Shown: positions 8,459 through 18,026, numbered from the stretch's first letter. The stretch is DNA of 64,000 nucleotides from Oscillospiraceae bacterium (GCA_028704415.1 JAQWFM010000004.1:1-64000), one strand, 5' to 3'. Notes: generated by a model not told the origin, from the letters alone. Made by a program: numbers and translations.

Positions 8459-8887
8459 TCAGTTCAGGTCCCCGTCAGGTTCTGTCTTGTCCGCAGGCGG
8501 GACAGCCGTAGCAGCGGGGTCTGAAGTCCCGGGCACCTTAACCCGGCCCATCGCCTGATCAATCAGACGATTGAGGCGGAAAGCATGGTCAATCGAATCA
8601 TCTTCCTTAAAGTGCAGTTCCGGGACCACGCGCAAACGCATCCGCTTGCCAATTTCAGTTCTAAAGAAGCCCTGGGCTCTGGAGAGGGCCTGAAAACAGG
8701 CACGCTTTTCCTCCTCCGTTCCCATGACACTGATAAATACATTAGCATGGGAGAGATCCCCCGATACCTCAACCGCCGTAATACTGGTCAATTGAGGGAT
8801 GCGGGGATCCCTGACTTCATGCTGCAGCAGATCAGCTAATTCACGGCGAATTTCATCACCCACCCGTGCCGGTCTGTTATTGCTCAT
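8459..8887 (-). CDS. rbfA: Ribosome-binding factor A
   Basis: A 142-residue RbfA, a KH-like factor that helps mature the 5' end of 16S rRNA and the 30S subunit. Recognisable segments are 'RVGDEIRRELADLLQHEVRDPR' split over the first helix, 'DLSHANVFISVMG' and 'LRVVPELHFKEDDSIDHAFRL'. The last 25 residues are an unstructured acidic tail. It begins exactly where infB ends (8888). Confidence 0.95.
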   Translation of the reverse strand: MSNNRPARVGDEIRRELADLLQHEVRDPRIPQLTSITAVEVSGDLSHANVFISVMGTEEEKRACFQALSRAQGFFRTEIGKRMRLRVVPELHFKEDDSIDHAFRLNRLIDQAMGRVKVPGTSDPAATAVPPADKTEPDGDLN

Positions 8888-11800
8888 TTAGCGCTCAACT
8901 TCTTTCATCTCATAGCACTCAATCACATCGCCAACTTTAATATCGTTAAAGTTTTCAATGGATATGCCGCATTCAAAGCCCTGAGCCACTTCTTTGACAT
9001 CATCTTTAAAGCGGCGCAGCGAGGCCAGTTTGCCTTCCATGACGACAATACCATTTCTGACCAGGCGGATATCTCCGTTCCGGACGACTTTGCCGTCCGT
9101 GACATACGCACCGCCAATAGTGCCGACGTTAGAGACCTTAAAGGTCTCACGAATCTCCACATGGCCCAGCACAGCTTCCTTGAACTCAGGCGCCAGCATA
9201 CCTTTAAGAGCCGCCTGGATATCGTCAATCGCATTGTAGATGACCCGGTAAAGGCGCACATCCACGCCGGTTTCCTTGGCCATTTCAGCGGCCGCGTTAG
9301 ACGGGCGCACGTTAAAGCCGATGACAATGGCGTTGCTCACGTCAGCCAGACGAATGTCTGACTCATTGATTGCGCCGACCGCACCGTGAATGACATTGAC
9401 CTTCACTTCAGCGTTCTGCAATTTTTGCAATGACTGAGTCACCGCCTCAACTGAACCCTGTACATCCGCCTTGATGATCAGATTCAGTTCCTTGATCTCA
9501 CCCTCAGACATCCGGGTAAACAGATTATCCAGGCTGAGCTTTTGGCGAACCCCCAGTGAATCCTCTCTGAGTTTATTGCGGCGGGTCTCTGCCAAATGCC
9601 TTGCCAGGGTCTGATCTTCCACCGCATAGAAGAGCTCTCCTGCGTCCGGCACCTCCGGCAGGCCCAGGACCTCAACGGGTACAGAGGGGCCGGCTTTTTT
9701 GACTTCATTCCCGCTGGCATCAGTCATCGCGCGGATATTGCCCACAATAGCGCCGGCAACAATTGTATCCGACAAATGCAGGGTCCCGCGCTGGACCAGC
9801 ATGGTCGCCACCGGTCCGCGGTTCTTGTCCAGCTTAGCTTCAATAATAATACCTTTGGCCTGGCGGTCCGGATCAGCTTTCAGATCCAGGATATCCGCGG
9901 TCAGCAGAACCATTTCAAGCAGATCCTTGACGCCTTCACCCGTTTTGGCGGAGACCGGTACCATGATGGTGCTGCCCCCCCAGTCTTCCGGAATGACGCC
10001 CTGCTCTGCCAGTTCCTGCTTGACCCGGTCCACATTGGCACCGGGCTTATCAATCTTATTAATAGCTACCACGATCTCCGTATTTGCCGCTTTAGCGTGG
10101 TGGATGGCCTCAATCGTCTGCGGCATCACGCCATCATCTGCGGCCACCACCAGGATAGCGATATCCGTGGCCTGGGCGCCGCGGGCACGCATGGTCGTAA
10201 AGGCCTCATGACCGGGCGTATCCAAAAAGGTAATTTTGCGGTCTCCAGCCCGGACCATATACGCGCCGATATGCTGGGTGATGCCGCCGGCTTCACCCTT
10301 AACGACAGAGGTCTTGCGGATATAATCCAGCAGGCTGGTTTTACCGTGGTCAACGTGACCCATGACTGCGACAACCGGCGGACGGGGCTTAAGTTTGGCC
10401 GGATCATCCTTGGAATCATCAAACAGCATCTCTTCATCAGAGACTTCTACCAATTTGTCCGTGCTGATATTAAACTCACCGGCTACCAAAGCGGCGGTAT
10501 CATAGTCAATCGCCTCATTCAGCGTCGCCATCACACCCAATTTCATCAGCTCTTTTATAACTTCAGCCGAAGTCTTTTTAATCGCCTCAGAGAACTGCTT
10601 AACGGTCAGCGCTTCCGGCAGTGTGACATGCGTCAGCACAGCTACCGCCGGTTTTTGACGCCGGCTTTGTTGATGCAGCCGCCCGCGCCGCGCCAGTCTC
10701 ATGACCTCATCATCCCGGTCCAGTCTGGGTTCAGCGTCCTTGCGGCCATGCGCGCGGCCGCTGCCCCGCTTGTTACGGTCAATAGCGTCCCGCTGGGAAA
10801 AATTGGCGCGGCCCTCAGGCGTGCTGCGGCCAAACAACTCCGGAGCCGCGTCCGTCTTTTTGCGAGCCGGAGCGCGTCTGGCATGCTGCGGGCGCTGATC
10901 TTCATCCTTGTCTTTATCCATGTAGCCGCCGCCGCCCGCGTTATAGGCGCGTGGGCCCGGCCGTCGGCCGGGCACGGCGGAAGGGCCGGCACCGGGCCCA
11001 CGGCGTTCCGCAGCCGAGGAGCCGGCAGGCCCGCGGTCTCTGGCCTCGGCCTGCCGCTGCTTGCGCTGGGCAAAGGCCTGAGCCGTAGCCGCCAGGGAAC
11101 TGGAGACACCATTATCCTTTTTTTGCAGGTCAAAAATATTGCCTACCTTACCGGGAGTCGGCGCCTGGCGCATGCTGTTAACCGGGCGGGCTTCCCGCGT
11201 CGGGCCCTGACCGCGATTAGGCGCATCCGGGCCGGGCTCACGGGATTTAGCCGAAGTTTTGGCGGCTGGCTGCCCCGCCTGCGGCTCTGCCGCTCTGCCG
11301 GTCGGGCGGACCGCCGCCGGGGCGGGCGTACGGCCGGTTTCAGGGCGCTGAGCACCGCGGCTGCGGCTGTCACTGCGGCCGCGGGGGGCACCACCGTCAG
11401 GCTGAGCGCCGCGAACCCGATTGTCCGGCTGACGGCGAGTTCCGGCGGTCTGACTGCCGCGGTTCAGCTGCGACAGATCCATCCGCCCCACTTTGCGAGG
11501 TTCAGGCGCGCTACCCAGACCACCGCTGGAGCGGCTTTCCGCCGCAGCCTGCGGTTCATCCGCTTTAGCCGTCGGCTGACCGGCAGCCGGTGCCTTCGCA
11601 GCGGCCTCAGCAACCGTCGGATTTTCCGCGGCAGCTGCCGCCGGTTCCCGGCGGTCTGTCTCAGGAGCCGGGGCTTTAGCGGCCGGCTCGGTCTGAGCCG
11701 GCGTGACCGTTGCCGCCGCGGGTTTATCTTCCGGAAGCACCGGTCTGGTCTCAGCTGCCGCTTCAGGCCGTTCCTGTGTGATTCTGCGGGGAGGGGTGAC

Positions 11801-12226
11801 TGTTTCTGCCGGCATGACGGCGGCCACTGCTGGCTGCCCTTTCTGCTCAGGCGACCCAGTTGCTGGCTCAACGCTGGCGGGCGCAGTTTCTGCCGGCGTT
11901 GCCTCAGAGTCGGTCTCATGCTCATCCGGAGCCTGCTGAGCGGGTCTGGCTTTTTTATGAGCTTTGACCACCTTAACGGTTCCGGTAATCTTTTTTCCTG
12001 ACACGCCCTGCATGGTAATCACCGGGCCGGCAGGATCTCCGACAGCTTCATCATCAACCGAAGCTGATTTGTCCTCAGCATCTTGCTTTTCCGGCGCGTC
12101 AGCCGACAGGCTGCCTGTTTCTTCCCCGGCCCTCTTACTATCCTGGGGCGCGGGGGTGGCATCCTGATGCAGATCGGGTTGATTGCTAAAACCTGCCTTC
12201 AGTCCGGACTCATCCATTTTTGTCAT
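8888..12226 (-). CDS. infB: Translation initiation factor IF-2 with a very long low-complexity N terminus
   Basis: IF-2 is the GTPase that places fMet-tRNA on the 30S subunit. The GTPase core begins near residue 610 with G1 '[13 protein letters not shown]', then '[17 protein letters not shown]' (G3) and '[10 protein letters not shown]' (G4), followed by the usual C-terminal domains ending in '[21 protein letters not shown]'. The N-terminal half, about 540 residues, is almost pure Ala/Pro/Gln/Glu/Arg low complexity and looks disordered. The usual N-terminal IF2N motif seen in Bacillota is not evident at the very start. The ATG at 12226 is chosen because GGAGGAG lies 12 bases before it; a GTG at 12256 has no such site. 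The length, 1112 residues, is at the long end of the family. Confidence 0.95.
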   Translation of the reverse strand: MTKMDESGLKAGFSNQPDLHQDATPAPQDSKRAGEETGSLSADAPEKQDAEDKSASVDDEAVGDPAGPVITMQGVSGKKITGTVKVVKAHKKARPAQQAPDEHETDSEATPAETAPASVEPATGSPEQKGQPAVAAVMPAETVTPPRRITQERPEAAAETRPVLPEDKPAAATVTPAQTEPAAKAPAPETDRREPAAAAAENPTVAEAAAKAPAAGQPTAKADEPQAAAESRSSGGLGSAPEPRKVGRMDLSQLNRGSQTAGTRRQPDNRVRGAQPDGGAPRGRSDSRSRGAQRPETGRTPAPAAVRPTGRAAEPQAGQPAAKTSAKSREPGPDAPNRGQGPTREARPVNSMRQAPTPGKVGNIFDLQKKDNGVSSSLAATAQAFAQRKQRQAEARDRGPAGSSAAERRGPGAGPSAVPGRRPGPRAYNAGGGGYMDKDKDEDQRPQHARRAPARKKTDAAPELFGRSTPEGRANFSQRDAIDRNKRGSGRAHGRKDAEPRLDRDDEVMRLARRGRLHQQSRRQKPAVAVLTHVTLPEALTVKQFSEAIKKTSAEVIKELMKLGVMATLNEAIDYDTAALVAGEFNISTDKLVEVSDEEMLFDDSKDDPAKLKPRPPVVAVMGHVDHGKTSLLDYIRKTSVVKGEAGGITQHIGAYMVRAGDRKITFLDTPGHEAFTTMRARGAQATDIAILVVAADDGVMPQTIEAIHHAKAANTEIVVAINKIDKPGANVDRVKQELAEQGVIPEDWGGSTIMVPVSAKTGEGVKDLLEMVLLTADILDLKADPDRQAKGIIIEAKLDKNRGPVATMLVQRGTLHLSDTIVAGAIVGNIRAMTDASGNEVKKAGPSVPVEVLGLPEVPDAGELFYAVEDQTLARHLAETRRNKLREDSLGVRQKLSLDNLFTRMSEGEIKELNLIIKADVQGSVEAVTQSLQKLQNAEVKVNVIHGAVGAINESDIRLADVSNAIVIGFNVRPSNAAAEMAKETGVDVRLYRVIYNAIDDIQAALKGMLAPEFKEAVLGHVEIRETFKVSNVGTIGGAYVTDGKVVRNGDIRLVRNGIVVMEGKLASLRRFKDDVKEVAQGFECGISIENFNDIKVGDVIECYEMKEVER

Positions 12227-12351
12227 CTCTTCAGCTAGCTCCTCCGTTTTTGGCACTTAATATGCAGCGCCGCTTGGCAGCGATACACAGTCGTTATATT
12301 ATACCTTATATATTGTCAGTAGCTCAAGGCACAGACAGTATTTACACTTTT

Positions 12352-12693
12352 TCAGGCCAGATAACCCCGGATTCCTTTGGCAAAAGCCGGATCAGTCAAG
12401 GCCAGCACGGCCCGGGGCTTTCCGTGCCCAAACCGCGCATAGTCTGCCTTACTGCCGCAGCAGCAGCCACTGATCCCGGCAGTTGCGGCCAGCTTCAGCA
12501 CCTGGCGAAGCGTATTAGGGGAACAGTCCTCAGCCAGAATCACCAGGCAAACCTGTCCTTTTCGGATAGCCTTTTCAACTGCGTCGCTGCCCGTAAGCAG
12601 CTGACCCGCCCGGTAGGCCAGACCCAGCAAGCCCAGAATTTTACGGCGCTGCTGCGGATCGGTCACCGCTTCAAAGGGGTTTGTTGTTGTCAT
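12352..12693 (-). CDS. L7Ae/L30e-family RNA-binding protein (YlxQ-like)
   Basis: A 113-residue small protein of the L7Ae/L30e/S12e fold, which binds kink-turn RNA. Typical features are 'ILGLLGLAYRAGQLLTGSDAVEKAIRKG' split across helices 1-2, 'CLVILAEDCSPNT' and a C-terminal 'KPRAVLALTDPAFAKGI'. It overlaps the end of rnpM by 23 bases, as it commonly does between nusA and infB in Bacillota. Its exact role is not established. Confidence 0.88.
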   Translation of the reverse strand: MTTTNPFEAVTDPQQRRKILGLLGLAYRAGQLLTGSDAVEKAIRKGQVCLVILAEDCSPNTLRQVLKLAATAGISGCCCGSKADYARFGHGKPRAVLALTDPAFAKGIRGYLA

Positions 12694-13069
12694 CCTTTAC
12701 CACCCGCCTGACCTGCCGTCCATCTGGCAGCAGTATGGTGGTCTCACCCTTTGCCTGCCGCTGCTGGCGCAGTAATGTTGCCGCTTGCTCCTGCTGCCAG
12801 CGCAGGGCCTCTGCCATAGCCTGAGCCTTCAGATCATCCTTACCGGCCGGCTCCAAAGCTTTCAGCTCCAGCTGCTGCTCCAGGCGGCGGCCTTTCCACA
12901 AAGCCTCAACACAAGCCGGGTCCTTGCAGACATAAAAACCCCGGCCCGGCATTTTACCAATTGCATCCAGCCGGATTTCCCCGTCCTGACGGACTAAGCG
13001 CAGCAAATCCCGCTTATTCCGCATTTTTCGGCAAACTACGCACATGCGCTGTGGTACGCGCTTAGCCAT
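12671..13069 (-). CDS. rnpM: RNase P modulator RnpM (YlxR family)
   Basis: A 132-residue protein with the YlxR signature: 'KRVPQRMCVVCRKMRNKRDLLRLVR' broken over two parts, then 'GRGFYVCKDPACVEAL'. YlxR binds the RNase P RNA and lowers its activity in Bacillus. The typical domain is about 90 residues; here a 40-residue charged extension follows, ending in 'VRRVVKDDNNKPL'. It lies directly after nusA. Confidence 0.9.
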   Translation of the reverse strand: MAKRVPQRMCVVCRKMRNKRDLLRLVRQDGEIRLDAIGKMPGRGFYVCKDPACVEALWKGRRLEQQLELKALEPAGKDDLKAQAMAEALRWQQEQAATLLRQQRQAKGETTILLPDGRQVRRVVKDDNNKPL

Positions 13070-13146
13070 TTGACGTTCCCCCTGATTTCAGCCAATAATT
13101 ACGGTCATTTCAGCCCGGAACAGCTTAAGGCGCCGCTCCGCCAGCT

Positions 13147-14412
13147 TCAAGCCTGATCGGCGTCAGCCGGCGCTTCCGGCGCTTCCGGCGCTTTCGGCGT
13201 TTCCGGAGCTTCCGAAGCTTCCGAAGCCGCCGGTTCAGAAGCGGCAGCCGCCGCTGTATCCTCAGCCGCCACCGCAGCCTGATCTTCCTCCGCCGGTTCA
13301 GCCGGCTGGCGGTCTGGCGCGGTTTCTTCAGCAGCGGCCTCAAACACTTGCATAAACTCTGACTCAAACAATTCTCTATATTGTGATTCAGACTTTATAT
13401 CAATTTTCCAGCCCGTCAGCTTGGCGGCCAGACGGGCGTTCTGTCCTTCCTTGCCAATCGCCAGCGACAGCTGAGCGTCCGGCACAATGACTCTGGCAGA
13501 ACGATTTTCCTCATCCGCGTCCACTCGCACAACTTTAGCCGGGCTCAACGCGTTGCTGATAAAGTTTTCCAAAACCGGATCCCACTCAATAATATCAATC
13601 TTCTCGTTATTCAATTCTGTCATCACGGCCTGCACCCGGAGGCCATGCTGGCCCACGCAAGCCCCCAGCGCATCCACATCCGCGTCTCTTGACGCCACGG
13701 CAATTTTGGTCCTGGCCCCGGCCTCACGTGCCACGGAAATGATCTCCACCACACCATCCTTTATTTCAGGCACTTCCTGCTCAAAAAGCTTCCGTACCAT
13801 ATTGGGGTGAGATCTGGATATAAACACAACCGGGCGGCCGCGGCGGTCATCAACCTTCAGCACATAAAATTTCATCCGCTGATTAAAGTGGTACGACTCA
13901 GTTTTTACCTGCTCATGCCGGGTCAGAACCGCTTCGGCCCGGTCAATGTCAACAATAACTTCATTGCGGTCGCGCCGCTGAACCACGCCGGTGACCAATT
14001 CGCCAATCTTGGTGCTGAACTCATCCTGGATGCGGTCCCGTTCTGCCGTGGCCAGTTTTTGGACAATCACATTTTTGGCAGTCTGCGCGGCCAGCCGGCC
14101 AAAATCCTGAGGGGATAACTCAAACTCCAGCAAGTCCCCAATCTCAAAATCATCACTGATACCCTGAGCTTCCGCCAGGGAAATCTGCGAGTTGGGATCC
14201 TCTACCTCCTCCACGACCTCACGCATCATATAAACTTTCATGTCACCGGTCTCCCGGTTCACCTCCGCCCGGATATTGTCCGTGGTTTTAGCGTCAAACT
14301 CCCGCTTATATGAGGAAATCAAAGCCTCCTCTATGGCTTGATACAAAACCTCCGCATCAATCCCACGTTCCTTTTCAAGCTGTTGAATAGCTGCTATTAA
14401 CTCCGTATTCAT
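13147..14412 (-). CDS. nusA: Transcription termination/antitermination factor NusA
   Basis: NusA binds RNA polymerase and modulates pausing, termination and antitermination. The 421-residue protein has the N-terminal polymerase-binding domain (1-130), S1 domain (about 135-200, 'GELVTGVVQRRDRNEVIVDI'), then KH1 and KH2 ('CVGQHGLRVQAVMTEL', 'AIGKEGQNARLAAKLTGW'). ATG at 14412 is chosen for its AAAGGAG site five bases upstream; an in-frame TTG at 14427 is the alternative. After the KH domains comes a 65-residue acidic Ala/Glu/Pro tail encoded by short DNA repeats. Confidence 0.96.
   Translation of the reverse strand: MNTELIAAIQQLEKERGIDAEVLYQAIEEALISSYKREFDAKTTDNIRAEVNRETGDMKVYMMREVVEEVEDPNSQISLAEAQGISDDFEIGDLLEFELSPQDFGRLAAQTAKNVIVQKLATAERDRIQDEFSTKIGELVTGVVQRRDRNEVIVDIDRAEAVLTRHEQVKTESYHFNQRMKFYVLKVDDRRGRPVVFISRSHPNMVRKLFEQEVPEIKDGVVEIISVAREAGARTKIAVASRDADVDALGACVGQHGLRVQAVMTELNNEKIDIIEWDPVLENFISNALSPAKVVRVDADEENRSARVIVPDAQLSLAIGKEGQNARLAAKLTGWKIDIKSESQYRELFESEFMQVFEAAAEETAPDRQPAEPAEEDQAAVAAEDTAAAAASEPAASEASEAPETPKAPEAPEAPADADQA
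13156..13236 (+). repeat. Short tandem repeats encoding the NusA acidic tail
   Basis: A run of roughly nine-base units of the type GCTTCCGGC / GCTTCCGAA is read on the plus strand. On the coding strand they encode repeated Ser/Ala-Glu-Ala-Pro units. The tract is a likely site of length change by slippage. Confidence 0.7.
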
Positions 14413-14468
14413 GTTTTCTCCTTTCAACTACTGGAACCTGCAGCAGGCTCCGTTCAGGTTTGCTCTGT

Positions 14469-14936
14469 TTAAAAAACAATTATTCTTTTAATTTTAGCCA
14501 CGTCGGCCAGCGCGAAGCGCCGGTCCACGCCCTGCCCGGTCATAACCCGGACCCAGTCATCGCCGCCGTCAAGCAGCGTTGCGGTAAAACGCTTGACTCC
14601 GTCCACGGCCTTATACAAACTCACCTCAACCAGCTCATCCTTATGGCGTTTGAAATCAGCCGCCGTTTTCAGGGGCCGCTCCACCCCCGGCGAAGAAACC
14701 TCCAGATAATAAGCGCCCGGAAAAGAAAAGTCCGTATCCAGCAGCGGATCTACAGCCCGGCTGACTGTCTCACAGTCAGTCAGGCCGACCCCGCCCCGGC
14801 GGTCAATATAAAAGCGCAGAATCTTGCGCCCCGCTTCAGTTAAAAAGTCCGTATCGATCAGCTCATAGCCCAGTTGCTCAATTATGGGACGCGCCAGGTT
14901 GTCCGCCTCCCTGGCCAGACGACCGCCTGCTGCCAT
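14469..14936 (-). CDS. rimP: Ribosome maturation factor RimP
   Basis: A 155-residue RimP, needed for 30S subunit maturation. Recognisable segments are 'LGYELIDTDFLTEAG', 'LRFYIDRRGGVGLTDCETVSRAVDPLLD', which is the family core read in two parts, and 'YYLEVSSPGVERPLKTAADF'. It is the first gene of the operon, with an AGGAGG site six bases before the ATG. Confidence 0.95.
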   Translation of the reverse strand: MAAGGRLAREADNLARPIIEQLGYELIDTDFLTEAGRKILRFYIDRRGGVGLTDCETVSRAVDPLLDTDFSFPGAYYLEVSSPGVERPLKTAADFKRHKDELVEVSLYKAVDGVKRFTATLLDGGDDWVRVMTGQGVDRRFALADVAKIKRIIVF

Positions 14937-14964
14937 CTTGTTCCTCCTGTAACCCTATCAAAAC

Positions 14965-14997
14965 GAAAGAGCGGACTTGCTGTAAGCCCACTCTTTC
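14965..14997 (-). promoter_or_regulatory. Strong hairpin in the rimP-nusA operon leader
   Basis: On the minus-strand transcript, 14-base arms (GAAAGAGTGGGCTT and AAGTCCGCTCTTTC) pair fully when two G-U pairs are allowed, around a five-base loop ACAGC. The hairpin lies between the promoter at 15021-15049 and the rimP start, and is followed by GTTTTG. It could be a leaky terminator, an RNase III processing site or part of NusA-dependent autoregulation; the sequence alone does not decide. Confidence 0.75.
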
Positions 14998-15020
14998 AAT
15001 AACACGCCATTACCACTTGT

Positions 15021-15049
15021 ATTTTAACATATGATCCGCCGCCTCGCAA
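15021..15049 (-). promoter_or_regulatory. Promoter of the rimP-rodA operon
   Basis: On the minus strand, TTGCGA (-35), a 17-base spacer and TAAAAT (-10) with an upstream TG (extended -10). The expected start lies just before the 14965-14997 hairpin. This is the only good promoter seen before rimP. Confidence 0.7.
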
Positions 15050-15325
15050 GCTGCTCAGCCGGCCTGAGCGCACGGGGCAGATTCAACCGGGACGCCCGGC
15101 TGGTAAGCTTAAGAGCAAGCGCCAAATTATCGTACAAAATCAACAATCCGGCCGTCTTTAGCTTGCTTTCCTTTAGCCGGGCTATTCATAATTGCTTTGG
15201 GATTATTTCAATATTTTTCATAAATTGCATGGGTTCCGTCACATATCCGCGTTTATCTTTACCCCTACATAAGCTACAATGTAGACAAGCTCTTTTGAGT
15301 AATACACTTGCAAGGAGACAGGCTT

Positions 15326-15745
15326 ATGATCAAAGTAATAATCGGACCCAAAGGCAGCGGAAAAACCAGCCGGCTAGTCAATGACCTGAATGCCCATGCA
15401 GAACGAGACAGCGACAATGTCATCTGCATAGAACGGAAGGCCAGACTAGACCGGCTGATTCATTATCGTGTACGTCTCGTTGATATTTCAGAATACCCCA
15501 CCCATGGATTCAGGGAATTGTTAAGCTTCATTAGTGGCCTGTGTGCCAAAGATTATGATATCACTCATATTTATATTGACAGCATTTATAAGGTGGCCGG
15601 TGAATCCGACCCGGAAGCCTTAGATAACTTTTTACAAGAGCTGGATCAATTCACGCAAGCCCACGATCTGACCGTCACTATTCTCCTAAGCGCTACTGAA
15701 AACGACATATCTGACACGGTTAGCCAATACGCTATTATGGTATAG
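15326..15745 (+). CDS. Small P-loop NTPase-like protein of unknown function
   Basis: A 139-residue protein starting at 15326, six bases after AAGGAG. The N terminus has a clear Walker A motif (IIGPKGSGKTSRL). A later 'DITHIYIDSIYKV' has a strand with an acidic end like a Walker B, and 'TVTILLSATENDIS' resembles a sensor strand. No further domain is present, so it is a minimal ATPase fold. It is followed 48 bases later by mscL on the same strand. I do not recognise a named family. Confidence 0.75.
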   Translation: MIKVIIGPKGSGKTSRLVNDLNAHAERDSDNVICIERKARLDRLIHYRVRLVDISEYPTHGFRELLSFISGLCAKDYDITHIYIDSIYKVAGESDPEALDNFLQELDQFTQAHDLTVTILLSATENDISDTVSQYAIMV

Positions 15746-15793
15746 TAGTTACCGGTCAAAGACTTTAATAAACTGAAGTAAGGAGTCAAGCAT

Positions 15794-16198
15794 ATGTCAT
15801 GGGTAAAAGAATTTAAAGAGTTTATCATGCGGGGTAATGTCATTGACATGGCAGTTGGCGTGGTGGTAGGTTCAGCCTTCAGCGCTGTAGTCAATTCACT
15901 GGTCAGCGACATCATCATGCCAGTGATAGGTTTTGCTACCGCGGGCATTCAATTCAGTGACCTGAAGGTTATGCTGGGGGATGCCTCGATTAACTACGGT
16001 GTTTTCATTGAAACCATCATCAAATTCCTCATCATTGCCTTATGCATTTTCTTTGTCATCAAGGGAATTAACACCATGAGAGATAAACTGGACGCACGGC
16101 ACAAAAAGGCAGAGGAAGCTGCAGCGCAAGAGCCCGCGGCGCCGACGGAGGCTGAACTGCTGGCCTCTATCCTGGCTGAGCTTAAAGCCAAAAAGTGA
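15794..16198 (+). CDS. mscL: Large-conductance mechanosensitive channel
   Basis: A 134-residue MscL that releases solutes under hypo-osmotic shock. It has the N-terminal 'EFKEFIMRGNVIDMAVGVVVGSAF' split over the S1 helix and TM1, a second membrane segment 'FLIIALCIFFVIKGIN', and a charged C-terminal helix ending in 'LLASILAELKAKK'. AAGGAG lies before the ATG. A terminator follows at 16244. Confidence 0.96.
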   Translation: MSWVKEFKEFIMRGNVIDMAVGVVVGSAFSAVVNSLVSDIIMPVIGFATAGIQFSDLKVMLGDASINYGVFIETIIKFLIIALCIFFVIKGINTMRDKLDARHKKAEEAAAQEPAAPTEAELLASILAELKAKK

Positions 16199-16243
16199 CC
16201 ACCGGATCCCTGAAGGGCCGGCAGACCATGAATCTTTCCAGCC

Positions 16244-16275
16244 AAGCCTGATCTTAATCGATCAGGCTTTTTATA
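16244..16275 (+). terminator. Terminator after mscL
   Basis: Ten-base perfect arms AAGCCTGATC and GATCAGGCTT around the loop TTAATC, then a T-rich TTTATAT. Confidence 0.85.
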
Positions 16276-16362
16276 TAGCCCGCCGGTGACAGTAAGATAG
16301 CTGAAAATTTAGTTATTAACTGACTGTTTTAACACCACCTTTCATTTCTGCCGCTGGATCGC

Positions 16363-16391
16363 TTGTCAGGCCATGAGACCGGTGCTATTGT
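16363..16391 (+). promoter_or_regulatory. Candidate promoter of ilvN-ilvC
   Basis: TTGTCA, 17-base spacer, TATTGT. It is followed by a short perfect hairpin (16401-16417) and the ilvN ribosome binding site. No T-box motif was found in this leader. Confidence 0.5.
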
Positions 16392-16400
16392 GAAGGACAG

Positions 16401-16417
16401 CCCTTAACTTTTAAGGG
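16401..16417 (+). promoter_or_regulatory. Perfect short palindrome in the ilvN leader
   Basis: CCCTTAA - CTT - TTAAGGG sits ten bases after the candidate -10 and 30 bases before the ilvN start. It could be an operator or a small RNA hairpin at the 5' end. Confidence 0.4.
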
Positions 16418-16446
16418 CGGCAAAGCCTGAAAGGAGTGGAATCAGC

Positions 16447-16977
16447 ATGCTAAGCATCATTGCTGTTATGGTTGAAAACCGTGCCGGCGTCCTGTCCCGG
16501 GTCAGTAATCTTTTTGCCCGCCGGGGTTTCAACATTTCCAGCTTGGCAGTCGGGGAAACTCAAAATCCGGAAATCAGCCGGATTACCTTGTCACTGGATG
16601 TCAGTACCGAGGAACTCGCCCAAATCGTCAAGCAACTGTACAAGCTGCCGGATGTCCTGATTGTCAGGAACCTGACTCATGAGCAATACTGTGCCAGAGA
16701 GTTTGTGTTTTTCAAGGTCAGCTGTGTCGCCAGCCAGCGGGGTGAAGTGATTAATCTGATTAATATTTTCCGCGGTCACATTGTAGACGTTTCAACCGAC
16801 AGCCTGACCTTTGAAGTCAGCGGTGCTGAAGATAAAATTGCAGCGCTGCGTCAGTTGTTAGACGAATACGGTATTTTGGAATTGGTCCGCACAGGCCAGA
16901 TCGCCATTGAACGGGGCAGTTCTTCATTTCTGGCCCCGCCTAAAGAGGATTCCCATACTGAGGAGGTATCTGAATAA
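16447..16977 (+). CDS. ilvN: Acetolactate synthase small (regulatory) subunit
   Basis: A 176-residue regulatory subunit of acetohydroxyacid synthase, the first step of valine/leucine/isoleucine synthesis. It has the N-terminal ACT domain ('AVMVENRAGVLSRVSNLFARRGFNI' across two segments), then a second ACT-like domain ('VSCVASQRGEVINLINIFRGHIVDVS'). The large catalytic subunit IlvB, normally directly upstream, is absent; mscL and its terminator lie there instead. It is directly followed by ilvC. Confidence 0.95.
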   Translation: MLSIIAVMVENRAGVLSRVSNLFARRGFNISSLAVGETQNPEISRITLSLDVSTEELAQIVKQLYKLPDVLIVRNLTHEQYCAREFVFFKVSCVASQRGEVINLINIFRGHIVDVSTDSLTFEVSGAEDKIAALRQLLDEYGILELVRTGQIAIERGSSSFLAPPKEDSHTEEVSE

Positions 16978-17982
16978 ATGAAAAAGGTATACAAAGAAGC
17001 GGAATGCGCCACGGGGGCGCTGGACGGTAAAGTTATTGCCATCCTGGGTTATGGAAGCCAGGGCCACGCTCATGCTAAAAATCTGCATGACAGCGGCTAT
17101 GATGTTGTCGTAGGCCTTTATGAAGGATCTAAATCCCGCGCCAAAGCTGAAGCCGCCGGACTTAAAGTGCTGAACACCGCTGAAGCGGTAAAAGCGGCCG
17201 ATGTCATTATGGTCCTGCTGCCGGATGAAAAGCAAGCTTCTGTCTACAAGCAGGATATTGAACCCAATCTGACCGAAGGCAAGGCTTTGGCCTTTGCCCA
17301 CGGTTTTAACATTCACTACCAGTGCATCATTCCGCCGGAAAACGTAGATGTCTTCATGATTGCACCCAAAGGCCCCGGCCACACCGTGCGCAGTGAGTTT
17401 GAATTAGGCCACGGCGTTCCTTCCCTGTACGCGGTGTATCAGGACTATACCGGCCATGCCATGGATATTGCCCTGGCTTATGGCGCCGGGATTGGTTCCG
17501 CTCGCGCGGGCCTGCTGGGCACCACGTTCCGTGAAGAGACCGAGACAGATTTGTTTGGTGAACAAGCCGTCCTCTGCGGTGGTGTGGCCGAACTGATGAA
17601 AACTGGTTTTGAAGTATTGACCGAAGCCGGTTATGATCCGGAAAATGCTTATTACGAATGCATGCATGAAATGAAACTGATTGTTGACCTGGTTTATCAG
17701 GGCGGCCTGTCATTAATGCGCTATTCCATTTCCAATACGGCTGAATACGGTGACTACTGCAGCGGCCGCCGGGTGATTACTCCTGCAACCAAGGAAGCCA
17801 TGCGGGGGATTCTGAAAGATATTCAGGACGGCACCTTTGCTACGCAGTGGCTGCAGGAATGCCAGTCCGGTCAGATTACCCTCAAGGCTCGTCGTCGGCT
17901 GGAAAGTCAGCATCCGGTAGAGGTAGTGGGCAAGGAACTGCGCGGCCTGATGTCCTGGAATCACGCCATTGAGGTGGAGTAA
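16978..17982 (+). CDS. ilvC: Ketol-acid reductoisomerase
   Basis: A class I IlvC of 334 residues, turning acetolactate into dihydroxyvalerate with NAD(P)H and Mg. The nucleotide motif is '[13 protein letters not shown]' with a following '[13 protein letters not shown]' loop that contacts the cofactor phosphate. Metal-binding region '[16 protein letters not shown]' and '[19 protein letters not shown]' are conserved. It begins at the base after the ilvN stop (AGGAGG inside ilvN's end), so the two are coupled. Confidence 0.97.
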   Translation: MKKVYKEAECATGALDGKVIAILGYGSQGHAHAKNLHDSGYDVVVGLYEGSKSRAKAEAAGLKVLNTAEAVKAADVIMVLLPDEKQASVYKQDIEPNLTEGKALAFAHGFNIHYQCIIPPENVDVFMIAPKGPGHTVRSEFELGHGVPSLYAVYQDYTGHAMDIALAYGAGIGSARAGLLGTTFREETETDLFGEQAVLCGGVAELMKTGFEVLTEAGYDPENAYYECMHEMKLIVDLVYQGGLSLMRYSISNTAEYGDYCSGRRVITPATKEAMRGILKDIQDGTFATQWLQECQSGQITLKARRRLESQHPVEVVGKELRGLMSWNHAIEVE

Positions 17983-18026
17983 TTTCTTCTCCCCGTCGTC
18001 TATAGCTCCATAAAGCTTAAGCCGCA

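Noticed and set aside
9596-12001. An 801-codon open frame on the plus strand opposite infB
   Set aside because: It mirrors the GC-rich low-complexity half and core of infB; the product has no recognisable domain, and it lacks a ribosome binding site and start context.
16280-16446. T-box before ilvN
   Set aside because: AAGGGCGGCAAAG looks slightly like the start of a T-box core but the rest of the motif and a terminator are missing.
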